64,000 nt of DNA from Agriotes lineatus (GCA_940337035.1 CALNHX010000266.1:1-64000), one strand, 5' to 3'. Numbered from the stretch's first letter, positions 1-11,890 are shown. Made by a program: numbers and translations. Notes: a model not told the origin generated them from the sequence alone.

Positions 1-969
1 CGATTTTTTCAAAAACGGCTCTAACGATTTTTTTCAAACTTCACATTTTTATTACATTTTGAATGTGAGATAGGTGATTTTCCGGTTGAATACTTCTAAA
101 GTGGGTTTCTTTTGTTTTTTTTCTATTTTTTTTTTAACTCCTTTTTTAAATAGAACACCCGGTATATTATTACATTTTTGAATTTAGATTAAAATTCTAG
201 AGAAAATTTGTCTCTTCAACTAACGCTCTATTTTGTACGGTTTTTGCAGAATTTGTAAATTTTGAAAAATTTTTGACAAATGCTTAAAAATTAAAAATCA
301 AATTTTTGGCTAATTATAAGATCACTGTAAAAGGAAGTTGTCTGCGTGTATCACACCAGATTTTTTTTCCTATATTCTGTAATAAAATAAATTCACGGTG
401 TAACCGACGTGAGAGATAGTAAATAAAAAATGAACGACTAAAAAGGGAAAGAGACATCCATGCAAAGGTCAACTAAGTAGGCTGATTATTCAACTTTATT
501 ACACCGTTTTGTAATCAACATCAAAAACTGAAATTTTGCCAACTTCTATTCATTTACTAAATAAATAATTTTTTGTTCTAATACATCGAAAAGCTATGAA
601 TTTGGGCACTGTTTAGCAGCTGAAAAGACCCACTTTTTTGGACTAGTAACTTTTACTTTTCAGCAGCTAACTGTTTTCATTGGTCGAAATCAGAATACAC
701 ATTGAAATTTTGTAATATGATCATGATCTCCTTGACTTTTCCCGGCCTCATCGGTTAAGAATGAGAAAAAAACGTTTATTTGAAATCGGCAGTAAAGTAC
801 GCCGAAATCGTCGTTAAAATACGACAAATCGGCAGTGAAGTAATCCATTGTTTTACGACTTTTTTGTAGGTGGCGAGGCGACAGATAAACGTCAATCGAC
901 CGAACATAACCTACAAAATTTGGTTAAAATGTTGTAATTTCACGATTCCTCGATTTCAAATAAAACATA

Positions 970-1095
970 GTGTACACCTCAGCACTGAAGTTCCTTTTTA
1001 TCCCTCATTTGGTTTATTTGCCTTGCCCTACGGGCCTCGGCAACTAAATCCACATTCGTGATAAAAAGTTATACTTCAGTGCCTTGGTATACACA
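970..1095. repeat. Imperfect palindrome (hairpin repeat)
   Basis: The left arm GTGTAC...CAGCACTGAAG...TTTTATC is mirrored by the right arm GATAAAA...CTTCAGTGCC...GTATACAC. The loop around 1020-1045 is GC-richer and holds CCCTACGGGCCTCGGC. A short open frame across the region is a by-product of the palindrome and is not called as a gene. Confidence 0.6.
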
Positions 1096-1546
1096 CTACT
1101 ATTTCCTACGACTGCTTCTAAAATCAAGCTTTCCGCCTTGTTGACGTACGTCAAAAATTGATTGTTTTGAATCAGTTCATCGCGGCAACCGTCATAAGTA
1201 AGTATATAATCGTGAATCGTAATACATAGCAACATACATAAATTTTATATAAGCATTGATGATTATATACCTAAGTCGGCTAGTGGTCGGCTATTTGAAA
1301 ACGTCAAAGTTGACAACTGTCACTGTCAATTCGATCTAAACCTTTTTTCGCGATTTAAAGTTACTTGTGCTTTATTTTGTGTATTGTCGGTGTTTAAGTG
1401 TCAAGAAAAATAAGAAACGGGCGATAAAATATCCAATTAGATGTAAAAATTTGCACGCCGCTGGAAATTTTAAAAATGGCAAAAAACACCCGTTAAACCT
1501 ATTTCCGAAAATTTTACAGTCGTAGGAAAAATTTTGTATGCAACAC

Positions 1547-1615
1547 GAGCGAAAAATGCATTAGGCGTTCGTTCGAGTTTTTTCGGACTCACGCCTAATG
1601 CATCATTTTTCGCTC
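1547..1615. repeat. Short near-perfect hairpin
   Basis: GAGCGAAAAATGCATTAGGC on the left pairs with GCCTAATGCATCATTTTTCGCTC on the right, with only a few extra bases. The loop reads GTTCGTTCGAGTTTTTTCGG. It is a candidate snap-back MITE. Confidence 0.7.
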
Positions 1616-2450
1616 TAGGTACATAAATAACTATTCCAAAGCAGTAGAACAAAAAATTATGTCTGTAACTCGTACGCGTATACTTACAGTCGCGGCCAAA
1701 AAAAAAACAGAACACTTTTTTTACCTAATTCTCAAACTGCGAAAAAAATAGCTGACACTGACAATTCTAATTAATAAATGTCATCAAAAGTCATTATTCA
1801 ATTCAGAAAAATGCCGGCACATATTGGAAATACGCCTTTTAGACGAAATTAGTAAAAATTTCAAATAAATGTGCAAGTAAAATAAAAGGAGCGCTCTCTT
1901 ATATTGCAATATGTTTCTTAGCTAAAAGTCAACATAATCGATTTCAACAAGGGTTTAGATAACCCAAAATTATAATATGTAATAATAATGCTGTCTTTGT
2001 TTATAAAAAGTCAGTTTTGAAATTACAACTTTTATTAAAACCATTACTTTCTAAAAATCAATAAAAATGAAAAACGGGGTGGACCACCACACGATCTTCT
2101 ATTATTGCTTGTAAAAATTTTATTTTGCAATTTTTTCAATACTACTTCCTAAAACCTTTTTTGACAAAACTTCTAGACAATTACGTAATATATAACACCT
2201 TTTTAATAGCTATTTATATAACAAGTACATAATGTAGGGCTTTATTTGACGAGTCATAAAGTCTTATTATGTACGAGTTGTATACAAAGCTTTATGTTCA
2301 CTTCTAAAATCTAAAAAAGTCGGTTTATAGATTTGACGTCTATTCTGTGACAGAAATAACTTGACATTAGAGTGCCTTTATAAATATTGAAAAGCATCTA
2401 TTTTGACATTGACAGCTGACGTAATAGTTATTTATAGTTAAGCGTGTTAT

Positions 2451-2536
2451 ATTACAAATAATCCACGAGGGAAAAGAGGAGCCCTTGAGGCCGCCAGGCC
2501 AAAAGGGGTCATTTCTCGGGTGAATTATTACAAATA
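2451..2536. repeat. Imperfect palindrome
   Basis: Arms AATAATCCACGAGGGAAAAG and the complement of CATTTCTCGGGTGAATTATT pair imperfectly around a GGCCGCCAGGCC centre. It is more diverged than the other hairpins in the window. Confidence 0.45.
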
Positions 2537-3642
2537 TACACAATTTCACTCAACTCACTGAATATATAAAAAACAACTTTTTTCCAGCCGTGAAAAGTCA
2601 TAGTGACAAATTGGAAAGTACCGAGAGGTCAAATACATTTATATAATTAGAGTCGCGACGTTAATGATTCAAGAGTGAATAATAATAACTTGATCTTTGT
2701 GTATAATGCAAACTTTTATTTAATTATTATAATTACATTAATCTACAAATATCTAAAAAACATACATTTTGTATTGACAGCCATCAAAAATTCATAGTAA
2801 CAATTTGGAAAGTGATTCGTGTTATACGTTTGGCAGTATTGAGGTGTATTGTCAGTATATGTCAAATTCGAGGTTAGTAGTGAATTATCTGACTTTTATT
2901 TCACTAGTGGGTTATGGTTTAACTCAGTAGTGGGTTATGGACCTAGAGGTCTAAAATCGATCTAGTAATAGCCTTATAACTAAACTGTGTTCGATAGTAC
3001 TAGTAAAATAAAGTAACGTACTTTTATAGTGCTAGGAAGACAATATAAAGTTTATTTTACTAGTACTATAAAGAGCTACTTTATTACAGCGAAACTATGC
3101 CATAAACAGTACCTTATAATACTTGTACATAAAACATTTGATTCTCATTACTTTGTGGCCGTTTTTTACAAAAATTTGGTTTTGCGATTTTTTCAAAAGC
3201 TATCCTTTTTCCCAAAAGACCTTTTAAACAAAAGCTGTAAATAATTACTATATAATATACCAAAAAATTGTATTTTCATACCAGTTATAAAAAATTTTAA
3301 AACATTTTGTAATAATATAATTTTTCCCGCTGCTGATCATGTAAGTCAGTGATACAGCCTTAGTAACAAAACGTGTAAGTCGGTGATTATATTTGTTTGC
3401 TGCTTTTTCTTGACAACTGAACTTAATATTATTATGAAGTTCCTAGGATAATAAAATTAGCAAAGCAAGATGCAGATTTAGACGTTTTGTTTATAAATTG
3501 CAAGTGTTTATGTGACATGTGACACCTCCAGGTAACACGACTCACGAAAACTAATTCTGGTGACAGGTGACAAACCAAACGATTTTTTCAAAAATCTAGG
3601 AAAATTTCGATAAGTAGCGGGGAAAATATAATGAGATAACCC

Positions 3643-3741
3643 GGAATGTATCGCCTATTAACATTTTCGGCAGGCAACAAGCCGCGACTTCGTCTTGGCT
3701 TGTACTTGCCTACCTCAAATGTTAATCGGTCCTTACATTCC
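3643..3741. repeat. 99-bp snap-back hairpin
   Basis: GGAATGTA, ATTAACATTT, GGCA and CAAGCC on the left are mirrored by GGCTTG, TGCC, AAATGTTAAT and TACATTCC on the right. The stem is about 45 bp and the loop GCGACTTCGTCTTGG. The structure is symmetric and non-coding. Confidence 0.75.
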
Positions 3742-5594
3742 TTGTGACTTAAATAGCTATTGCGTTTTCTTAAAAAAAAAATTAAACCAAAAGTGATAGA
3801 TATTTGTATAATATAGAATCTTGTTTTAAGAAATTTTGTTTTAATCCAACAATTATAAAAATGTTGAGCACATTTTTGTGATATTTGCTCTTTTTAAAAA
3901 CTATACCCTTCACAAAAATTTGTAGGTTTTTATCCAACAATTATTAATATTTTGAGGATATTTATGTGGGCATTTAATTGTGCGAATTTTTGAAAAGCTA
4001 TATTTTTCACAAAAAAACTTTTTGAACAAAAACACTAGTTAATTATATAATATATGATGTTATTCTGAAAAATATTGTTATACACAATTATAGAAATTTA
4101 CTGGAGACGGAAAAATGCATGTACCACTTTTGTTAGGCAAATATGCTTTCAAGCCGATCTATTACACCCTCTGTGCTGTAGCGAGGATACAGACAGATTC
4201 ACAGACAGACATCACCTCGAACACCACTTTTTATGAATCAGAAGGGATGGAAACAGATATTTCCGCAAAAAATTTTGAGTTCGAAAATGTTTGATTACTA
4301 TAAAAAAGTAAATTATTTTTATTTACACCGTATAAATGTTTTATGTGTGTGAATACGTTTTCAAGCCCATTGTGTATATTTATTATATATATTAATGCTT
4401 TGTGAAGCCCAACAGTGTTGTGACATGTCGGGCTTAATAACGAGCGTTGAAATATTTTTATATACTGTATATAAAATATGCCAAAAGCGCCCCCTACACT
4501 CGATATTGCAGAACTACTCCATGTATATCGACCATATTACCGGTCATTACTAAGCCCACTGCAAAAATTTGTGTACTGCTTCTCTAAAGCATTTCTAACC
4601 AATTGGTGATGATATACACTTGGGTACGTTGTTGAGCCAATCGCGGGCTCATCAGCGTTGAAAATGGCTTTGCAACGTACTATTCATATATTCAGCGGGC
4701 CTAACTATGACCGTTTATAAGTATATATATATATATATATATATATTAATATTTATTGCTGCATGTCGCATACTGTGTGTTTTTTGTTGCTATTAGAAAT
4801 ATACATGTATTCATATCGCCTATCATAACTTGCATCTACTTTTGCATACTGCCTGCTGTGATTTTGCTCGTTGCGCACTATAGTACCCATATAGTATTTA
4901 AAATAAAGCTGTGATCTATTCATTCGTTGTTGGTTTGTTTATTTTTTTTGATCTGCTGGAAATTGTCTTTACCTTGTGTACGGTCCGGCATAAGGATTGG
5001 ATCTCCTATTTTTTTTTTCAGCATAGCTGGAACCCTGCGACCTTCGCGGCGAGCTAGCCCAACTAGGCCGATAATTACCAGCCGGCAAAATAACCAATAC
5101 AACTTTCGCCAAAAGGTAAGGCCGACCCTCTATCTTCCCTGACAAATAATATTCTCAAACTACCTAGTGTTTTTCTGAATTTTGTTAAATATTTTTTTGA
5201 TATAACCGTGTAACTTATACAATTTTTGCACAATCTTATTAATTTTTATGAAATTACAATTATAACAATTACTTTTAACAACTGTTCTAATGTACTTTTA
5301 ATTTTTCAGTTAATAAATAAATTCTTTATATTTGGTGTTATTATTATTGTTTATTTTTTGTATTATTTATTGTACACTTACGCTGTATTTTACAAATTAC
5401 ATTGTACTATTTGGGCTTCGCCTGTTATGTACTCTTAAATACATTAAACAATATTCTTTGAACTAAGAAATGTGGAGCTGAGTCCCCAATTCAGAAAAAG
5501 GGATCGACGCGCAGGTAGACGGTGCCGAGTTCGTGTACGCCCCGCGCAACGATTTAACATCGGTGCCGACTTCATGTCCTCGGTGCCGAATTCG
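3742..5594. other. Gene-free region, possible LTR-like remnant
   Basis: No gene is recognised. From about 4890 to 5100 there is an AATAAA signal followed by a GT/T-rich stretch and then a short GC-rich segment, an arrangement seen at retroelement LTR ends, but no partner LTR or primer site was found. The label is weak. A short frame crosses this segment on each strand; neither resembles a protein family. Confidence 0.25.
4722..4746. repeat. (TA)n microsatellite
   Basis: About twelve uninterrupted TA dinucleotides. Confidence 0.9.
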
Positions 5595-5861
5595 TATCAA
5601 AATATATTGCGCAAACCTAGTGAAAATCCCACAATGTCATATCGTGCGATCGGAAAATGTCTACAAATTGCGAAATCTACCGTGGCAAATGTTTTGAATA
5701 CTTTTTCTGAACGCTTAACAATAGATAGAAAGCCAGGTTCCGCTAGGAAACCGGGTGGAATAAGTAAAAAAACGGAAAGGAAGGTGATGTAAGCTTTCAA
5801 ACGAAATCCGAACTTGTCTGTAAGGGATGTGGCCAAAATTGTGATGCATTTGGCGATTTAA
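5595..5861 (+). pseudogene. mariner/Tc1-type transposase, N-terminal HTH fragment
   Basis: The frame encodes the DNA-binding region of a Tc1/mariner transposase. It includes SYRAIGKCL and AKSTVANVL (helix-turn-helix), then RKPGSARKPG, the basic linker or GRPR-like region. After an in-frame stop at about 5790 the same frame continues with FKRNPNLSVRDVAK, the start of the second HTH. No DDE/D catalytic domain follows; unrelated sequence begins near 5865. Family identity is from motif recognition. The subfamily is not determined. Confidence 0.7.
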
Positions 5862-5917
5862 AAAATCACTGCAAAAAATTCTTTTTAAACAAATTACTGT
5901 ACTAACTTTAAACACAA

Positions 5918-6198
5918 TTGTAGATTCAGACGTAATCGGGAAGATCTCAAAGGTTGCCGCCCAAAACCCAACACCCCGACGAAAGCCAAGAAATATAACC
6001 TACACATCAAGGGGCACCGCAATCGAACGGGAGCTGTAGAGGCGGTTAGAAAGAACCGATGCACTATTAAGGCAGGACAAAGAACTGCACGCTCTACGTC
6101 TTCAGGAGCAACATCTGAAACTAGCCATTGCACGGGAGCAATTAAAACAAGAAAAATTAAAAACAGAAATGTTACAAAAACAATTTGAAAATAAATAA
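5918..6198 (+). pseudogene. Harbinger-associated Myb/SANT-like protein, C-terminal tail
   Basis: This reads as the C-terminus of the DNA-binding partner protein carried by PIF/Harbinger elements. A proline/arginine-rich linker is followed by a charged coiled coil (LRQDKELHALRLQEQHLKLA, then REQLKQEKLKTEMLQKQF) and a stop. One in-frame TAG lies near 6040. It converges on the transposase fragment at 6308-6735, the arrangement expected for this superfamily. The N-terminal trihelix is missing. Confidence 0.65.
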
Positions 6199-6307
6199 AT
6201 GTACATTTCTAAATATTGTGTTTTATTGACGAAAAAAGGTTAAGTTAATTATATTTTCATTTTTAAAATTTTAAAAATACATTGTTATGAAATTAACAAT
6301 TTTGATA

Positions 6308-6735
6308 TTATTCATATGCAAAATACCGCTGAATAAAAGCTGCGCGAATTACATTGCCTCGCACCTGAATGGGCGCAGGTGGGTTCTCAACTATGTTATT
6401 TGGCAGGTGCTGCTCGTCGACCAAATTTTCTTGTTTGATCGCAATATTATGGAGAACTGCTGTCGCAGCAATTATTCTTGTAGTAGTTCGCAAATTATAT
6501 TGCGAGGCATGCACCAAGCAGCGGAACCTGCTTTTCCAAATGCCAAAGGTACGTTCCACAACATTGCGTGTTCTTATATGAGCACTGTTGTACCGATGTT
6601 CAGCTCTAGTTGCCGGATTTAGTAGAGGTGTGTAAACGTGTCTGGTTTGTGCATATGCACTATCGCTCAACACAATACCAAGTAAATCGCCACGTTCTAA
6701 TTTCATACGTACTGAGCTGCTATTAAATATCAGGT
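6308..6735 (-). pseudogene. PIF/Harbinger transposase (HARBI1-like), C-terminal fragment
   Basis: This is the C-terminal third of a HARBI1-type DDE nuclease. Visible motifs in order are FNSSSVRMKLERGD, GIVLSDSAYA (the region of the second catalytic Asp), TPLLNP, HIRTRNVVERTFGIWKSRF (catalytic Glu in VERTFG) and ATAVLHNIA. The upstream catalytic region (FIDGT) is absent, so the copy is truncated at about 6735. It is convergent with the Myb-like tail ending at 6198, with 109 bp between them. It cannot be active. Confidence 0.85.
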
Positions 6736-7070
6736 TAGAATTAAACTCACTTCAAAAAAGACTAAAATCGCTTTAAAAAGTAATGAATAAACATTAAAAA
6801 AATATTTCAAACTTTCATTAAAGGTGATGCACAAAAAATATATGCCACATTTGACAGACAAAATGCACTTTGAGAAAATAACATTAACTCCATATCAAAT
6901 CTGCTACAACATGAAAATAATAGCCATAACTTATTGTAATAATTTTCGACTTTAAAGAAACTTAATTTGCTTTCAAATATTGTATCACGCTCATTAAATA
7001 CGGTTTGCACAATAACACGATACATAGCACTTTGAACCGTAAGTATGTGCAATGAGTAATACAGTCGAAC

Positions 7071-8217
7071 GTGAGCGAAATACGACGTATCGACGATGTT
7101 TGCAGTTCGGGCTTTGGCATGCACGTGTTTATTTTTACAGGGCCTCCGCTACCATATGTGCAAAGTGGTCCGCCCTTGATAGACATCAGTTTTAGCTTTC
7201 CTAGTAATAAAGATAAGAGAAAGTTTTCGTGCAAATACTTTGTAAGAAGTCTAGCAAATGGAGAAAAAGTCGAAAGGACTTGGCTTCTTTACTCTATTTC
7301 TAAAGATTCTGTATTTTGTTTTTGTTGTAAGTTGTTTTGTAAAACTCCTAACACTTTTTGTAATACAATGCTTGGCATTTCAAGGTTCTTCTAAACTACT
7401 TTTCGAACATGATAAATGGAAATTTTCTAAAAGCTGTTGAGATGATTGCCTCTTTTGATTCAGTGATGAGACAGCACGTTAGCCGAGTGTGTAACTCCCA
7501 AAAAATCTGTTAAAATGACTCATTATTTAGGCGTGCAAATACAGAATGAAATAATTGAATTATTGTCGTCTAAAGTAAGAAATAATATTTTAGAAATGGT
7601 TCGTAGTTCAAAATATTTTTCAATAATATTAGATTGTACACCAGACACTAGTCATACTGAGCAAATTAGTCTTGTTCTGAGGTATGTTGTCCTTAACACC
7701 ACTTCAAAAAAGGTTGAAGTTAAGGAAAGTTTTATTGCGTTTAATCCAATACTGGACTCTACAGGGGAAGGGATATATACATTTGTGACAGAAATTTTGA
7801 ATAAATTAAATTTAGATATAAAAAATATTAGGGGACAAGGTTATGATAATGGGGCAAACATGAAGGGAAAGCATGTTGGGCTTCAAAAACGGATTCTTGA
7901 TGCTAATCCGAGAGCCCTTTTTGTACCTTGTGCGGCTCATACTTTGAACTTAACAGTAAATGACGCTTCTAAGGTGTCAGATGCTACAATAAACTTTTTT
8001 AATCTTGTGCAAGAGTTATATAATTTTTTTTTCGTCATCCACAAAAAGGTGGGATGTTATGAGAGAAAATGTCCACGGGTTAAGTTTAAAGCCTCTAAGT
8101 GAGACAAGATGGTCCAGCAGAATTGATGCAATAAAGCCCCTTAAACTTTATTTAATTAAGGTTTGCGAAAGTCTTCTAGAAGTAGCTGAAGATATACTAA
8201 ATACTAAACTAAAGTAA
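7071..8217 (+). pseudogene. hAT transposase, TTF-finger/DUF4371 type (5' two-thirds)
   Basis: The first segment (7071-7394) encodes a TTF-type zinc finger: GPPLPYVQSGPPLIDISFSF, then RKFSCKYFVRSLANGEKVER, then a C-F-C-C cluster in SVFCFCCKLFC. After a frameshift and apparent internal deletion the catalytic-region N-half follows (7515-8102), with SSKYFSIILDCTPDTSHTEQ and IRGQGYDNGANMKGK. The latter matches the GYDNGANM signature of ZMYM1-like hAT proteins, and FVPCAAHTLNL follows. An extra T in a T-run near 8025 shifts the frame, and the copy continues to 8217 with LSETRWSSRIDAI. The C-terminal dimerisation domain is missing. A second copy of the family lies at 27.7-29.8 kb. Confidence 0.88.
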
Positions 8218-8226
8218 TTTGTAAAG

Positions 8227-8925
8227 GGATAATGGTCAATATCAATTCTAGTGGAATGGCTGGGGTTTTATCGCTTATTTTTTTTTTAAATTCGAGTGGC
8301 CCACCGTTTTTGCATCGTAACTCGCTTAGTTATTATGCAATCTAATTTTAACAGTACTCATTTTAAAGGTCTCTTCAATTACTACAAAAAATGTTCTATA
8401 AGTTTTTCCCGAAAAATGCATCAGTGTTTCGTTAATTAACGTTGATTACTTCGAACCAAGTTGTTGCAAAAAAAAATCTTCTTCAACGAGCCATAACTTC
8501 TTTTATTTTGGACCTAGAGCATTCATAAAAAAACTGATATCTTTGCTGTTTTCTAAGCTTCATTTTTGGTTATTACAACTTAATTGATAGAACGCGAAGT
8601 TTTCGACTTATTCTCGAAAAACTGTCCAAGTTTTCAATAGCGAATAGCTCGAAAAATATCGATATATCGAAAAAAACTTTTTTTTTTTTAATTTGTCGCT
8701 CTATCCATTTCCGGAGTTATTTTGAGTGAACATATTTCCACCCCCGAAAAGAGGTGGCATCCACTCTCAGGGTAAAAGCACACCTCGGCGCTATGTCACT
8801 TTTGCTCCTTGAGCCATCCCCTAACCACTCGCCAAATTTCACGTCAATCGATCATGGTTGAAAGAATTCGGAGCGGAAAACCTTCAACGACTGGACTAAT
8901 TACGTCATAGACAATTTAACCTTTC
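8227..8925. repeat. Unclassified dispersed-repeat-like segment
   Basis: AT-rich homopolymer runs are followed by a GC-richer, low-coding stretch from about 8715 to 8925 and a near-palindrome CGATATATCG at about 8660. No frame resembles a protein. The compositional jump and lack of genes suggest the non-coding end of a transposable element, but I cannot name the family. Confidence 0.35.
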
Positions 8926-9147
8926 TGTTGAAATTTGTTCTTTTCAATGCTAGTAAAATTAAGAGCATTTAGCTGTCAACATTTATCATACTTGTTATGA
9001 GTAGTAAAAGCTACACTTTGTACAATTTTAAAAGTTGGATTAGCTTTGTATACGGCCACACAGAAATATTTTACTAGAAAATGCTCTATCAGAATTTTAT
9101 ACAAATTATCCCGTAGTATAGTTTGCCATCGTCCTTAGTACGTCAGC

Positions 9148-9354
9148 CTCAGTGTTACTCTAATTACAACACATCAAAAGGCATTTTAGTTGTTTTTTCT
9201 GGTGCAGCTGTGATATTGGTGTCACAGTGATTTACTGGTACCATCAGATAATATTTTTTTTACGGAGAGTGGATTAGTATCTCGCATTAAACATAAAGTT
9301 GCAAAGGGGGATAGTTTATTGGCTGACAGAGGGTTTGATATAGGTGACAAATAA
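9148..9354 (+). pseudogene. DDE_Tnp_4-type transposase fragment
   Basis: A broken frame contains YSNYNTSKGIL, then after two stops TESGLVSRI and GDSLLADRGFDIGDK. The LADRGFDI block is the middle catalytic-Asp segment of the DDE_Tnp_4 superfamily (Harbinger/ISL2EU relatives). Homology is by motif only. The upstream and downstream catalytic blocks are not seen. The sequence lies just 5' of a coiled-coil frame that could belong to the same element. Confidence 0.6.
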
Positions 9355-9501
9355 ACTTTTAAAATTAAATATACCAGCATTCCGATGATCTACCTGTAGA
9401 TTCAGTGCTAGCGGTAATAGTAACACTCGAACGTATAAAAAGTATACCACAACAGAAGTCAAAAGGAATTATAAGATTAAGCGTTACAAACAAGCTTTTG
9501 G

Positions 9502-9645
9502 AAAGAGATGGAAATAAAGGTTGATAACGAAAGGAAATTGTTACAAAAAGAGATCAAAATCAAGGTTCATAACAAAAGAAAATTGTTACAAAAAGAAATG
9601 GAAATAATGATATTAGAAAAAGATCTTGTAGCACCTAGTTACTGA
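9502..9645 (+). pseudogene. Coiled-coil tail with 45-bp tandem duplication
   Basis: A small open frame (ATG at 9508, stop TGA at 9643) encodes 45 charged residues made of two near-identical 15-residue units: KEMEIKVDNERKLLQ and KEIKIKVHNKRKLLQ. At DNA level these are two 45-bp units, 9502-9546 and 9547-9591. Tails of this composition end the Myb/SANT-like partner proteins of Harbinger-type elements, so it may be the partner of the transposase scrap just upstream. The body of the protein is not seen. Confidence 0.4.
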
Positions 9646-9973
9646 AAAAAATCACACCTAACAACAACAAGAGTATTATAGTTTCTTGGAAGAAAATGTT
9701 TAATTGGGTTTTCATTCACCACACCCAGGGTGAAAGAATATTAGGAGTATGCTAAACAACCAAGCGCTGTGATAGAAATAACGGCCTGGAAACTGCACTC
9801 TATAGAAGACTGTCTAACGAAAAAGCCCGCCCTAATTTACAGCAAAGAGATACACTAAGTACCCCCGCAGATAATTTACTGGATTCCGAATGGAGGGCCC
9901 TACATGCAGTGTGGAAATTGCTAGGAACCCTAATTAGAATAAATGAAGATATACCCAAAACACAAATGATCAG

Positions 9974-10391
9974 TGATAATATCACAAGAGCATAAAAAAT
10001 AATCAATTATTTTATTTCCCGACCAATGAGACGCATTCTGCGAGAAATCACGACAGCGCAGATGGAGTAATATTTTAGGGAAGTAATCGATTATTTTCGA
10101 TGATCGAGTGATATTCGTTACGACTATATAATGAATGGAAAATTAATTAAACAAGAAAAAATCGTATTATTTTGTAGTAATATCAAACGTATTAAAATCC
10201 CAACAATGTTACTATAACAACGATGTTCAAAATCATGGCTCTAGATTGAATATTTTTAATTGTTGGACCCAGCGAAAAACCAAAACGGTCATACCACGTT
10301 GTCAAGCGTATAATCGCCGATCTAGACATCGTAACTATGATAAATAGAAATTTTCTATTGGCTTACTATGTAATGAATTATATAATCAACA
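9974..10391. repeat. Palindrome-headed repeat, copy A
   Basis: Begins GATAATATCACAAGAGCAT, contains an inverted repeat rich in TCGAAAATAAT-like words up to TATTCGTTACGACTATATAA (about 10135), and continues with a non-palindromic body including CATGGCTCTAGATT and GTTGGACCCA. The same order recurs at 11441-11890, so this is a dispersed element with two copies 1.5 kb apart in the same orientation. Confidence 0.65.
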
Positions 10392-10426
10392 GTAATATCC
10401 CAAGTGCATTAAAATAACCGATTAAA

Positions 10427-10585
10427 TTTTGACTTTTTCTGTCAGAATGTTTTGCTAAGAAATATGTTAAGTAAATTTGCCGCTCAACAAGAATCCCGAG
10501 TGCCTAGCACGAGGGATTTTGGGGCGGAAAATTTACGAGAAATATTTCTTCAGAGCAAAACATTCTGACAGAAAATCGTCAAAAT
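10427..10585. repeat. 159-bp snap-back hairpin
   Basis: The left arm starts ATTTTGAC and contains TCTGTCAGAATGTTTTGCT; the right arm contains AGCAAAACATTCTGACAGA and ends GTCAAAAT. The loop carries CCCGAGTGCCTAGCACGAGG, in which two CGAG words lie on the same strand next to pairing C and G runs. Confidence 0.85.
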
Positions 10586-10828
10586 TTATTCAGGCTAGTT
10601 TACATGCACGCGGGATGTTCGGCGTGATTATTTCCTGAATAAATAGATAAAATTCGGTTGGTGAAGCACCTTTAATAATCATGTTAAAATTATGCACAAG
10701 CGATTAAATGTTGACACATATTTAACCGTGGTTAAATTTTGACGTTTGAATTTTTGTCATTGTTAAACTGACAGAAACCATAGTGATTACGCATTATTAT
10801 GGATATGAAGGGAATAATCAGTTATAAT

Positions 10829-11438
10829 TAGGGTTTCCAAGTCCCGGGACCAAAAGTGTTTTCGGGACTTACGAGCTAAATTTCAAGTCCCGGGACTAGT
10901 CCCGAAGATCCCGAAAATGGTCCCGAAAGGAGATTTTTTTAATGTAGAATGAAGGTAGGTTGCGAATCGGAATTCATTCTAATTGTAACGCTTTAGCAGA
11001 CAAATAAGGAACACATTTAACACCCAAAAATATAAATTATTCAGCTTCTTCGCACATAATTTTAAAAGTCTACACATTTGGTTACCTTACTGTTACTACG
11101 TACACACCACTACGCGTAAAATATATTTAAATTCAACAAAAGAACTAGACAAATACATAAATAGAAGAAGATATGCAAATGTGGCTGAAACAACACACAC
11201 GTTTAATTCTAACCTACAGAAAATTATACCTCTCCTGAGTCTCCTGCCTACGCAAAAGGCATATAATGCAGAATGTGCAAAAAGCATGAGTAATACGCCG
11301 GACGCCGGTGAATACCCGTCCTAATTCTCTGATATCGAGTATACGCACGCATGTTGACACGGTCCCGGGACTTCGCCTAAGCTGGCTGTGGTCCCGGGAC
11401 TCGGTTTCTGTGGTAGAATCCCGGGACTGGAAACCCTA
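10829..11438. mobile_element. Non-autonomous hAT-like element (about 610 bp)
   Basis: The ends are inverted repeats: TAGGGTTTCCAAGTCCCGGG on the left and CCCGGGACTGGAAACCCTA on the right. Both termini hold runs of TCCCGGGAC and related words (subterminal repeats). The left flank GTTATAAT and right flank GTTTTATAAT resemble an 8-bp duplication with an indel, as hAT elements produce. No transposase is encoded; a 63-codon frame inside has no motif. It sits just before repeat copy B. Confidence 0.65.
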
Positions 11439-11440
11439 GT

Positions 11441-11890
11441 TTTATAATATCACAAGAGCATCGAAAATAATCGATTATTTTCCGAGTAACGAGACGTAAT
11501 CTGCGAAAGGGTTACGTCGAGTTACGAGTGAAAAATAATCATTATTTTCGATTGCTCGAGTGGTATTCGTTACGATTATATAATGCATTGACCCATAATA
11601 ATAAATTATTTTATTTTTAGGTTGGCACTGTTTGTGTTAGTGGCACTGTTTATGTTGGTGACACTGTAAGTCTATGTCAAATTCGACGTTATCAGGTTAG
11701 GTTTGCAATCGACAGTTATTACATCATGGCTCTAGATTATTATTATCCATTATTTTTGCTTTGTTGGACCCACAGAAACACCGAAGTGATTAAACCACGT
11801 CGTCAAGGGTATATCCGTTTATCTATACCTTGTAACTAAGTAAAATTCTCAATTACTATTGGCCAAATTTATAATGAGTTGTATAATCAA
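11441..11890. repeat. Palindrome-headed repeat, copy B
   Basis: Starts TTTATAATATCACAAGAGCA. Its first about 145 bp fold back on themselves (outer arms ATAATATCAC and GTGGTATTCGTTACGATTAT). It then repeats the body of copy A, including CATGGCTCTAGATTATT, TTGTTGGACCCAC and TGTATAATCAATG. No coding potential. Confidence 0.65.

Larger units (their letters stand above)
1..3642. other. AT-rich gene-free stretch
   Basis: No reading frame here resembles a known protein. All open frames are under 85 codons and have no recognisable motif. The only structure seen is three imperfect inverted repeats (listed separately) and many poly-A/poly-T runs. It is probably old intergenic or decayed transposon DNA. 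Confidence 0.6.

Noticed and set aside
4920..5142. Overlapping short ORFs on both strands
   Set aside because: Neither has a motif, and both are explained by low-complexity T-rich DNA plus a GC-rich patch.
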